Below the pieces are notes generated by a model that saw nothing but the letters and a program-made list of their open reading frames with translations, ran no database searches and was not told the origin of the DNA. Shown here piece by piece: positions 42,401 through 54,400 of a stretch of 64,000 bases of DNA (position 1 is the first letter of the stretch; every line of letters starts with the position of its first letter). This DNA is from Paragonimus skrjabini miyazakii (lineage: Eukaryota > Platyhelminthes > Trematoda > Plagiorchiida > Troglotrematidae). The position numbers and the translations under genes were made by a program. The stretch is taken from the NCBI GenBank assembly GCA_014338405.1, contig JTDE01022242.1:32010-96009 (forward strand), in the 5' to 3' direction.

Positions 42401-45400
42401 TTATCTAAACGGAAATATTTCGATTTGACTATAACAGTGATCAACGTGTAATACATAAGAACAGCCAGAAACGAACGTTAGAAGCACGAACGACTGTTAC
42501 AATTACATTGATTTGCTCAAGTGTACACATCTTCTGGCTTATTGGTCGTTTTGACTCGATTTTTTGGAACATGAATTGAGCTTATCATGCATGTTTTCAT
42601 TTAAATAAAAAATCCTCTACATATAGTTGTGAGACCTTTTGAATATATTTTTCTTGTTTCCTATTTTATAAGCTGTAAACGAGTAGCATGGTATTGTGGC
42701 GAACAAATTTGTTTTCATCTAAGCATCATCAGTTTCGCTATTATAAGTTTACGAGGCAATTTTCATAACAAACATGCGAAAGGGTTTATGTCTAGCTGCG
42801 GATAACATTATGTATATAGCTCACCAAAATGTAAATCTGATCAACCTCTCAGTCCTTTCAAACTCTACACACCAAAACATTTTAAAACAGAAAGTAAGGG
42901 AAATGTCACAGGTATCTAGCTGGTGTGAACCATTCCAATTGGTGTATGATTGAGGAGAAATGTTATGATTTTACATCACATACTAACACCTGTTAACGTT
43001 AAGGTGTTTTTCTCTTTTGCAGGGATAGGAATTCTGTATTCAGTATGGACCTTTTGTGTGCTTCAAATGTGAAAGATGTCCCAGTCCCCCAGAGTTACCC
43101 GATTAATTTATTTGGTTGTGCTGACTCTAAACAACAAAAATATCCTTCTTTCCACACTACTGTAGGCGGTTTTTGAAGTATCGTGGGACAGGTATTAACG
43201 GAGATCAGATTTGTCCGAGTAGTCCAAATGATACCTCCCCGACCGGTCACAGACGAGTGGAACTCCACATTTCCAGTCCACCATTTTCAACAAGTGCAGT
43301 AGAGCTGACGAATTCATCGCTCATCCTTTGCGCATCCACTACCGCCGTCAGCCCTGCATCTTCTGCTGCTGAGGATAAAAGGTACATTATCCCCAATCGA
43401 TGGACTAGTTATGAAGGTCCCGTATTTGGTCAATCACTTGAGAGTTGGCAACAGCGTTTGGGATATCCACTGCCTTCAGCCATACTGCACATGATGGATC
43501 ACATAGAACGTGTCGGTGCCAGTGCGCATGGAATTTTCCGACGTCCTGGAGGCAAAGTGCGAACTAAAGCTTTAAGAGATCTGATCGAAAAGGACTTGTG
43601 TAAGTAAATTTCTTTCCTGATTTCCCTGGTTTTATGACGTACGTAACGTTGTAGTATGGAGTAAGTTTTTTTTATAAATCACATCAGATTTTAAGTCAGA
43701 CAAGCAACGTGATGTAAACTGTAACCACCAATCGACCTCCACTAGGATTCTGTCTTTATTTTAGATTAAATTTCAACTCTCTGCCAACTGTGGCAACTGG
43801 CCTCATCGGGTCATATATTTTTATATATGTATATATATTATTTGTCTGACTTCTTCCATAACTTATAATGGCAAAAGATTAATGATACTTGTCTCGTTTT
43901 CTGGTATTCATCGTGACATTCATGGTGCACCATGACTTCACTTTATCTCGACGAAGATGTGCGTTGACCTGCTGCGTGTGATTACTGTTTCCGCATTCGT
44001 GACCAACACAGACGCTCAGTTGGAATTGTGACGATAGATTAGCACTTACCAGTTGAGGGGATTCATTTTAAATTATACGGTAGGTCAAAACCAACGAATG
44101 TTTGTAGCCCTGTGTAAGATGGGGTTTGCTGTAAGCAGCTTGCCTTGATTGCGGTCATTATTTTTAGGATCTATGGGTGGTTTTGTAGATCAAGCATTTG
44201 ACAGCTGGACAAATCAGTACATTCGGGACAACCGGGGAAAGTACAGTGCATTTTCCTTATGATCCGCCTACCGTTCGACCTACACAAATGGATCCGGTTA
44301 AGGCCTTCTTAGTTGCCAAGATGATTGTGAATGTGAAACCCCATTTCACATTTCACGTTACTCTACTCACATGTCTACAGTAGCATGTCTTTACCTTCTA
44401 ATTTAACGTGACTCGTCCGTTTGCAACGTTTGCCTTTACTCAACCGTTTGATATGTCAACATTTAATTCTTTTCTATAAACTCTATATCGACAATGAACA
44501 GTTGAACTGTATCCGATTTTATTACTTATATTTTGATTCCCGCCACAAGCAACCACATTTGTTTATATGTGTAGCAGTAACGCACTAAATATTTTACCGC
44601 TGGAATTAACTGGACGGTTTGTCACGCTTCCGCTGCACTGTTATATGCGTTTGTAAACCTGGTCGTAAGTTACTGTACATTTAAACTGTTTATTATTATA
44701 CTTGTAGAACCACGTTCGATAACAGTATATATATATATATATTCGTATAGTCTTCTGCCCTCTGCCCAATTTAAGATATATATATATCCAGCCCAGACCG
44801 TGCGTAAGACTAGGCTACCTGAACGCATAATTCGAGTCTTCTGGCGATTTTGGTCAGGCTGAATATTCATAGACAACGAGAATGAAAGTGCTGAACTAGA
44901 CTACTTACCAAGGATTCACCAATCAGAATGCACACCAACCGCCTAAGATGACACGGCCTCATACAATGTGGCTTTACTGGGGTTATGTGAAGGCACGGTC
45001 ATTATATGTTGTTTTCCTCAAGCCGTCTTCGTCATAATTTATCGCATATTATCATGCAGAAATTGTCGGTCTTGTTCCACGTGAATTAATTCACTGTAAA
45101 ATGTACGTCCGTTTATCCAAAAATTCCATAGGTTCAAATGGACAGCCTGTTTGGAGTCTTGCAAAATTTCAGTACAACATTAACAAGAACTTTCATAAAA
45201 ACATCGCATAAATAATAGCTCCGTTTGTATGTACATAAGGTTAATTTTTCCAACAATTTCAGGTTGGGCCAATTTTGAAGAATGGCAACCGTTTGATGTG
45301 GCAGATCTGCTCAAACAGTTTTTCCGGGAACTACCAGAGTGTCTACTTACGGACAAACTGTCACTTATTTTGGTCAATGTTTATGGATGTAAGTTTGCTC

Positions 45401-48400
45401 TTTCTCAGCTAAAGTTGAATATCTTCAATCATCAATTTGTCGCATACTAAATTATCTTGTGATATGATTTTTTCCGTAGTAATTAGTAATGCAATTTTAG
45501 TAATGATGGTTTTCCTAATCGAAAATAGCAACAATGCCTCAATACACAGCTGTGAATTTGCTTTTTTCAGTCAACCAAAATGAAGTTCATGTTCAGTTGT
45601 GAAGGATGATTTAAGAATTGTGGATATCAAAGTAAAACCATGGATAAACTGTTTCTGTGGGCAGTTGCAAGCTTATTCATAAAACCAAAACAGAATCTTA
45701 GTTACTATTTCATTCGTCAACTAGTCCTTACATTTGCAAAGCAAGTTTTTTCAGCGTACGTATCTTTTTGATGAAATTGTTATCAAAGCTGCATGATAAA
45801 AAGTGGGTAACAAGTGAATAAATAGTATATGTAACTGAATTTCCATTCCGAGTAGCATTGGGTGTTAGATGGTAGGGCAAAGATAGATCAGAAATTAAAT
45901 TACATCAGGCCTGTTCAACGTATCCAGAGAATAGATGAAGGTCACGACATATCAAGGCTTGTTTTCTGCATAGTGGGCCAGGATTCAACCATTTACAATT
46001 AGGCCAAAGGAAGTTGAGAGGAAACACGAAAACCTTTTTGTACACATGCTTTCGGTTACATTGTTGAGATGGTGATAGGTCCAAATATGAACAGCACATG
46101 GAAATGAACACTTCTTGGAAGTTTATTTGATATGAGATAGTACATGTTAAATGCTTGGATAAATGCACTGTGATGGCCAGTATCAGAAGGATGTATGCGC
46201 TGTTTTACTGAATTGGTCGAGCTGACTGGCCGTAACGGTCAGTTTTTATCAACTTGACCAGCTGCATAAAGGGATTTGAAATCAAACAGATACGAATCTT
46301 TCAGACAGTGATTTGTTACTTGTCAATCTCGAAAGATAAGGCTGAGTTGTAAAATGTGCGAGGTTATAGTTTCGCGAAGCAATGTTCATCAGCAGAAATA
46401 TTTAGCTTGTTTGCATTATACAACTACGTCAGTAAAGGCCAACCTTTTGTTATAAAGCACAAATCTTCGGTTAATCTGTTGGAGCATACCTGACGTTTAC
46501 TGAAGAATCCCGTTTTGATCACCTCTTAAACACAGATTATCAAACAGCCGTGAACATCGCTTGGCTTATTAACTATCAGTTGAAAATATTGAGTTCTGGA
46601 TAGTGTGTTCATTTTTTCCTCTTCACATCACGATAATTTCCTCCACAGGTGTTTCTGCTTCCACTCAATGGAATCTTCTGCGATGGGTTCTACTTGGACT
46701 ACCTGATGACAATCGTGTTGTGCTCCAGAAACTACTCCACCTGCTTCATAGTTTGGTTCGTTATTCGGATGTTACTCAGGTAAGTACACTAATTATGCAG
46801 AGTATGGAACTAGATTTTACTAAACCAGTTCACTCCATTAGCCGCATGTTTCCTTTTTCATTCGAAATAAAAAGTGTTTCACAGTTACTATTCTGATCGT
46901 TCAGCATATGATACACGAAGTGTTGATTAAGTCAACGATGTTAGAAAATTATCATTTAAATTTCCTAGTCCTGTTTGCAGTTACCTAGTTGACCGGTAGT
47001 CATCCAGTCCATCCAGCTGAAAGAAACCCGTTTTGGGGAGATTCAAAATGATCCGCACAACCTAATAGATCAACCGTTAGTAACCTTCCTTTATCTTATA
47101 ATCTAATTATGTGTTTCCTGTTTGTGGGGTCTACAACTCTACGAGCTAACGCCTATTAGAGCATATGTATATATATATATATGTTTGTATAGTGTTTAGT
47201 AAGGGCAGTAACGATAACTGTAAGAACTATTTGAACACCATTATGTGTACACTGTTTTGGTATTGTGTCGCTCGAAAGGTTAACGTAAAATTATTGCAGT
47301 TTGTTTCACAAGCTTTTAGGGAGTAACGTCAAACTGGCAAAATTTTGAAGTTTGGTTCGAGTGTTTTAAATTATAACTGAAGCTCACCATCATTTGTTAC
47401 AACTAGTTGGTTGCGAGCTTTAAATGACAGGTGTGAAAGTTGAGTAAGCTCATATTCAGTTAGGTGGGACAAAAGGTATTCGGTAAATTTAATGGTGCCT
47501 TCTTCGTTGTGTTTATTTTAGTGCTGGGCCAGAAATTATACCTGGTGACTATGAACCTAGTTTGAGGTATTGTGTTACATCGAAAGTTAATCGGACACAC
47601 TTCTATTATTTCAATGGTAGTTACTCCGTCCACTCCGGAACTTTCAAGACACAGAACGCATGCAGCTTCAGCTGCACATCACTCCACACATTTCTCATAT
47701 ATTCAACGCGCATACATGGACCATCGTCGTCTGATTCCATGTCATATGTGGTGGGAGGAATTGTATTATGTTATAATGCTTAATTTTGCCCTCCTAATAG
47801 CCTGAGTAGCTTAAGTGGAATGCGGATGACCCGTTCGCGAGAAATGATATTAACGTCTTTTCGACTTAAACCAAATTCGGGTTTTCAGAAGGAGTAGCTC
47901 CATAAAGTTGGTTAGACCAAAAAGCGGCGATCAGTTCTCCAAACAACTCTTCACTTAGGAACAATACACCACTGTCACAGAGTATATCAAAACCAGTCTG
48001 TGTTTATTGGGGCAGTAGAATGCTGTGCTTAAGTTCCATCGAGTGATCATGCGTTTAGTTAGATTTAATTAGTCACATAATTACATAACGAGATTGTGAA
48101 TTGGAGGACAATCAGGTGACAAAATTGACCACCGAGGGTGTCGAGTCAGTCACGGGAGGCCATGGTAACCGTAGGGCCTGTACAAATTTCTTCTGAGCGC
48201 ACAACTGTGGGTTGCGCAACCGAATTCCGATTGCTTCCGCGGTGGCCAGAATACGAAATTTGACTCCTCTGGATTGACGACTGAGCGAACAGTAAATGGG
48301 CTGGAAAGCCAACTCCGGTGTGACTTGGTGCCCTGAGTCAACACGGTGAGCCAGAATTGCACTCGAAATGGATTTCATCACGCCTCTACTCAGCCACGCG

Positions 48401-51400
48401 GGGAGGTGTTCATGTATCCTGGTTGTGCGGCCGACGTAACCTGCTCCACAGGAACATGTGAAAGAGTAAACACAAAATGAGGTCACACATTCAGGCAACG
48501 TATCTTTGAGATGTACGTGGACAACCGGGTCGAATCTGAACGAGATTCGTAGTTGTGCAGCTTTGTAGGTCTTTTCGATAGCATTACTTATTCTACGAGT
48601 CACTAGTTCAGCCAACGCTTCGCCTTTGAAGTCTAGCGTCAGGTAAACCAACTTATTTTCCGTAGATGGGGGCTTAACTCTCGGTTCTGTCAGTGCCATA
48701 TGTCTCTCCACGAAGTTTACGGGATAGGCGTTCTCTGCGAATATCCGTCGTAGAAAAACATTTCTGCCTAAATCGTGTCATCAGTGCATATCCTCATAGC
48801 TCTGTGTGTTAAACTACGGACGAGGTTTCTCTCCTGTTTTGAGGGGTACGTAACTGAAAAAGTGAGTATACTGGCCGTTCCAAGTCCCCTTCCTGTGACT
48901 ACTCCTCTGAACTGAACCGTCTAAACGACGACTCAGTGCCACATCCAAGAAGGATATTCGTCCATCTTTCTCGGCCTCAAGTGTAAAGTTGAGATTAGGG
49001 TGTGCTGTGTTCGCCTCAGCAAGTAGGCTATTCAGATCCACATTCTCGTCAACTACACAGATGATATCGTCTACGTACCTCTTGTAGAGAGTGCTATTGT
49101 CAATAAGTCTACGAAGCGTAGTTCTTTCTAGCATTGCCATGAAGATATCTGCCAACAGTGGGCTTAACGGTGACCCTATCACAACGCCGTCGTTCTGACG
49201 GTACTTTTTCCCATCAATATGAAATTGTACATTCTGCGTGCACGTTAATATCAGCTGTTTGAGCGTGTCTTCGGGTAAGCCCACATTTGAACCTTCGGAA
49301 CGAATATACCCACAGAGGTAGTTAACGGTTTCCACAAGTGGTACATTCGTGAACAAAGAGCTTACATCAAGGGAAAACACTATTTTGTTCTCTACATTCA
49401 GCGACCGGATAGACTCAACAAACTCAAATGTGTCTTTCACCGAATGCACTGCGATATCTTTCCGAACGGGTTCTAGCAACTCTGTTAGCTACTGTGCCAT
49501 CGAATGATGTGGAGAATTACACATATCAAGAATCGGGCGTAATGGCCACCCCTCTTTGTGAACCTTCGGTGAACCATACAGTCGGGGTATTATGGTTCCA
49601 GTTGGTCGATTACGTCCAAATGTCGCGGAGTCTATCAAACTCTGTTGTTTTAGGTTTCTTACAATTCTAGAGATGTTTTCTCGATCGCATCGATCACAAC
49701 GATTTGAGAATAGATAATGATATTCTGTTGTCGAAACCTGACAAAGGTGCAGGAAGTGTTTTAATGGACAGATCGACTTACCTGCAGAAAATGACTGATA
49801 TATTGAGTGATTCGTCCAAATGTAACAACCTTCCAAATGAAAAAGATAGGACCGATGCGTGGCTTACTAAAGGCGTGGTGAAGTCCATTTCGAGTGCAAT
49901 TCTGGCTCACCGTGTTGACTCAGGGCACCAAGTCACACCGGAGTTGGCTTTCCAGCCCATTTACTGTTCGCTCAGTCGTCAATCCAGAGGAGTCAAATTT
50001 CGTATTCTGGCCACCGCGGAAGCAATCGGAATTCGGTTGCGCAACCCACAGTTGTGGGCTCAGAAGAAATTTGTACAGGCCCTACGGTTACCATGGCCTC
50101 CCGTGACTGACTCGACACCCTCGGTGGTCAATTTTGTCACCTGATTGTCCTCCAATTCACAATCTCGTTATGTAATTATGTGACTAATTGTTTTTGATTT
50201 TGATTGTTTGACAGCCGTGATGATATAAAATGTTATGTAATTGGCCCGATGCTGAATAACCGAAAACAAACTGTTCGCCAAAACACCTTTTTACTTCTAA
50301 ATTTAATGTGCAAATTTTAGATAAAATCGAACAGTGAACCTTAAGTGGCTGATTTAGCAAACGCCACCGTCCCGTGATGTGGTTTCTCATCCATGGCTCT
50401 CTAATGTCTCTCCGTAACCCATCCGTGTGCCATGAGGTCCAAATTGAGGATTTCAGCTCTAAACTAGTATATGTTCATCTTTCCCAGCAACCTGGCCAGC
50501 ACCAAGTTCGTACAGTTAGGGTTGATACCGTTTTGTATAAACATTCATTTGGTTGTCACGAAAGTATGTCATTCTCATAGGATAATTACTTACATCTTCC
50601 CACCTGTATTCCTGTATCCAACTGTAGCTTATCATCAAGTTGAGACCAATCCATAACCTAAAAACCTTTATTCTATATCGCTATTTTTTTATCTGATAAA
50701 TTGTTTACTTGCGTATTCTGTTCATCCTAACACAGATGAGCGCTAGCAATTTGGCGGTATGCTTCGCTCCTTCACTTTTTCGATTCGCAAGCTCCACAAA
50801 TGCCTATCAAGGATCCACAGGTTTCAGTCCGCGTCGTCTTCGACGGACTACAAGTGGACCAGACCCCAAAGACTTGGCAGATCAACGCACGGCACAACTA
50901 AGTCTGACCGCTATGATCGCGCAAGCCCCGGCACTTTTCGAAGTAATTCGATGCAGTTACGAGAAAGTCTTCTTTAAAATGGCGTTTCAATATTTTCCTG
51001 TGCTGACACAATTTTCTGCTATGATGCGGGTGGTGGTGGGTGATATTGTTTGCATATTTTCGCTCCACTTTTATATTACTAACAAGTAGTACACTTGTCT
51101 TTCTTTAAGTAACAATGTTCGTGCCCTAAGTTGGGTTCTCTTGCATATGTCGTTTGCAGTTCAACCTCATGCAGAAACAAATATAAAACTTTCCACCACT
51201 CTCTATCACAGATTTCAACTGACATTCTTCGAAGGACATGCATAATCCCCAATCGTTTGGAACCCCGCAGCCTGGACACCATTATACCTGGAAGTAGTTG
51301 GCCCACGTGGATTCAAGCTGAGCTTGGACGACTTATCCGTGAATGTTCTGCTTCGCGGTCAAAAAACTGGACAGTTTTGAATAAGGAGACATGGAAACTA

Positions 51401-54400
51401 TATCAAACTGGGTGAGCACGCCAGTCCTTCGACTAACCACCACATTTGTGAACAAAATAGGCTTGCAAACGTTGCTGAAGGTAAAACAGTTTTGTTAGGG
51501 GTTTTGTTTGATTCTAAAATTTGACTTCATAAAATTGTTCCAAGGCGCCTACTGGAAGTTTACCACTGGTAAGCAAATTATCTCACCAAGTATCTACGTG
51601 AAGTATTGGATACTCAGTCTCGAACTTACTAAAATCTTCGATAACAGAAAGACGTGTGATATAAGTAGCATACATTATGCTCCACGGAAATGTCGACGTC
51701 AGTAAAAATTGCTCATTTCCTTTGGTTAATAGTTTACAAATACCAGCGCTGGACATACGTAAGCATTAAACTGACTGATGATTAACCAAGTATTGTAGGA
51801 ATGAGTAAGAGCAGTTGATTGTTATACCATGACTTAGTTGAAGGTACGGAAAGCCATTTGATTCAAGCATTCTGCTGATTTCACACTTATGGATCTAAGC
51901 ACGTGCGTGTTTTTGTTTAACGCAAACCATGGTCGGAGAGTGAACACTGTGCCAGATTACGAACCTAAAATGCATGCCGTCTATTGGATCGTCCCCTTTG
52001 GTACGCGCTCACTCGCTTGACCCGGAACCGATAAATAGAATAGATGCGGCAACAGCGTTTACTGGAAGGATGAAACGAGTCAGAATTAGGCCACAGAAGT
52101 TCTAACTTTATAGGGCAAAATGAGTGCTATACATAGCCGACAAGAGGCGTAGCAACTCAAATGAGACGATCATATATGGCAGTCAGAGCGTTAGAACGGA
52201 TCACGTTATAGGGAGCTTCAGAAAGTGAGTGCGAGGAAACAGTTCAGATAACCTACAGGCGTTCTATTGCGCATTTGCAATCTGATTAAATGAATGAAAT
52301 TGATTAATTGAGCGAGCTAAAACAGGTCACTTCACTGGAAGCTCGATCGTTCAACCGATACGACGTGATTTGCCTTAGCTGTTTCGTTAGGAGATACGTC
52401 TTCTAACACCGCCTAACTGTGACATCGGTTTCGTCAGCCATTATGTGGTCCCACCGAAGCATGGGTGGTAACGCATATTGTATCCATGCGTATTTGAAAT
52501 GGATAAACAAGAAATGAAGTATAATGCGATCGGTTGGATAAGTTCGGTGAAACCGCCGATCTGCGACTGGAAACAAGATGGCTGACTTCACAAAGGTTGG
52601 AGTGTAACATGACTGGTTTTACTGATGAGTAGTAGGGGATTTTGATTTTCATATAGTTTGAACATCACCCACAATTGATCGCAGCTGTCACATTCCCATA
52701 GACTTTTCAGTCGGCCCCTTTCGAAAAGAAGCACTAGACTCGAATTTCGCTCTCATTAGAGCTCGTCAGCATGTCCGTGGTTCAAGTCCCGGCAGTGGCG
52801 AGGATATGCACTACTGACAAGCTCTAATGAGAGCGAAACTCGAGTCTAGCGCTTCTTTTCGAAAGGGGCCGACTGAAAAGTCTATGGGAATGCGACAGCT
52901 GCGATCAATTGTGGGTGATGTCCAATCTATATGATTGGTTTTGTTCTCGCTAGCGGGCACATATTTTATATTTGCACTATAGTTGATAAACCTTTGATCA
53001 ATAAGTAAGCGAATTTATCCTGTCAATCGCTGAATAGCTTTGGGCAAACATGCAATAGGCCGTTGATGCTTTAGCTTCACTGATGAATTCGTTTTGGAGG
53101 ATATCATCAGGAAACGGCTGTTGTCTGTTCAGGTTGTACCAATTCTAGTGTCGGCAAGTAAAGTGTGTGAAACTGTACAGACCTTCTTGAACATGAAGTG
53201 GCATATTAGAGTGTGTTCAGTTCTGAAGACATGTACCGTCTCACTCACTACTATACACTGTTGGGCCTTCAAAAACCATCACGTTTTGAGGAAATCCATC
53301 GGTAACAATATCTTTGTTTGGCAGTCCGGAGGACAGGTAAGATGATAGGATTGTTACTTGTGGAGGTTTTAGTGGTGGTAGAGCTTTGCTTTCCCCATGT
53401 GGTTCGCTTAAAAGTTAAAAACTGTTGTACTGAAGATGTTTCATTTTAGTGCGGAACCAATCACTGGTAAAATCCCATCCTGCAAACGATCCCGTTGTCG
53501 CTAATCTTATGCACTTCAATGTATGAACAAAATGTTGCTACACGATTTGTAATTGTGCCTCTCTGGTTGGGAATAAGCTAACATTTGTTACTTCACCTCC
53601 AAAACGGGAGAGTTATGTGATCCAATCACGTCAGTTATAAGACAGTCGACGTTGTTGATTCTTCCCACGTGATTCCGCTGACCATCCTCTAATAGCACAT
53701 CAGCTCTACCCGATCCTCAGTCAACAGTTTTTCATCCGCCGTATAACAACGTATAGCCTGTACACCGGTTAACATGAAACTAATCGTGTTCACTTTCTTA
53801 GTCCTGCTGGCACCTACCACCCACACATTTCACAGAAACGAGGTCTAATCAAGTTACTCAACAGATCGACGTCTCGTCTTCCAACCTCGGGTGAACATGA
53901 ATCAGGACACCTCTCTGTTAGTGCTCACAAATATAATGAAAGAAGGATGACCTGTCAACGTAACTCCTAGACATCGTCTCCCGACCGTTTATCAGTTCAA
54001 GTCATAGGAGACCTCAAAGATTTTAATGGATTCAGTTTATACTTGAGTGGATACAGGTATATGCCTGGCGACCTCTAATGGTATCGGAACCAACGATGGG
54101 TACTGCAAATGTCTTAGCTAAATTATGAGGCATGAAAGCGTTCACAAATTTACTTCTTTTATAAGTAATCTAAGTCACTGATTTGTGCAAGGATTCACTT
54201 CTGTAGTAGAACTCCCAGACCATTCACCGGCGCTGAAATTAGACTCGATCTTAACGGGTTACACATTATCAGCTTGACAAGTTTGGTTAAATTGCGTTTG
54301 TATCACCTTGTCATGTTGAGTCGGCGGACTTCGTAACTAACGGCTGGTATTGAGACAGAGGGTTTTTCCAGGTTAGACGTGTTCCTAAACTACTACGGTA

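Larger units (their letters stand above)
37956..43165 (+). other. Intron
   Basis: Holds the RTE fragment at 41.5 kb and a GT repeat. An unassigned 116-codon plus-strand frame at 39012-39362 resembles nothing I recognise. A B-box-like gggtccgagtcccc lies at about 40111-40125. Confidence 0.6.
48067..49690 (-). mobile_element. Penelope-like retroelement, 5'-truncated, antisense in intron (copy 2)
   Basis: Minus-strand element inside the intron between 46779 and 50736. From 5' to 3' on its own strand: thumb/fingers region ending SPKVHKEGWPLRPIL, RT motif A FSLDVSSLFTNVPL, motif B GVVIGSPLSPLLADIF, motif C YKRYVDDII, then GIY-YIG endonuclease FTCSCGAGYVGRTTR and a conserved C-terminal tail. One in-frame TAG (49489-49491) and a disrupted stretch at 48712-48816 separate otherwise long open blocks, so this copy is younger than copy 1. 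The left end pairs with the right end of the adjoining plus-strand copy. Confidence 0.9.
46780..50735 (+). other. Intron with Penelope-like inverted pair
   Basis: Splits the RhoGAP domain between YSDVTQ and MSASNLAV. About half of it is the Penelope pair 48067-50189, whose right end lies only about 550 bases before the downstream acceptor. Confidence 0.75.

Noticed and set aside
47562..47805. Two overlapping plus-strand frames before the Penelope pair
   Set aside because: They lie where a RhoGAP insertion would be needed; the flanking exons join in phase without them and match the family across the join.
53094..53345. Plus-strand frame ending at a donor-like gacag-gtaaga
   Set aside because: The START exons 51212-51411 and 55303-55464 join in phase without it, and its peptide has no START similarity.
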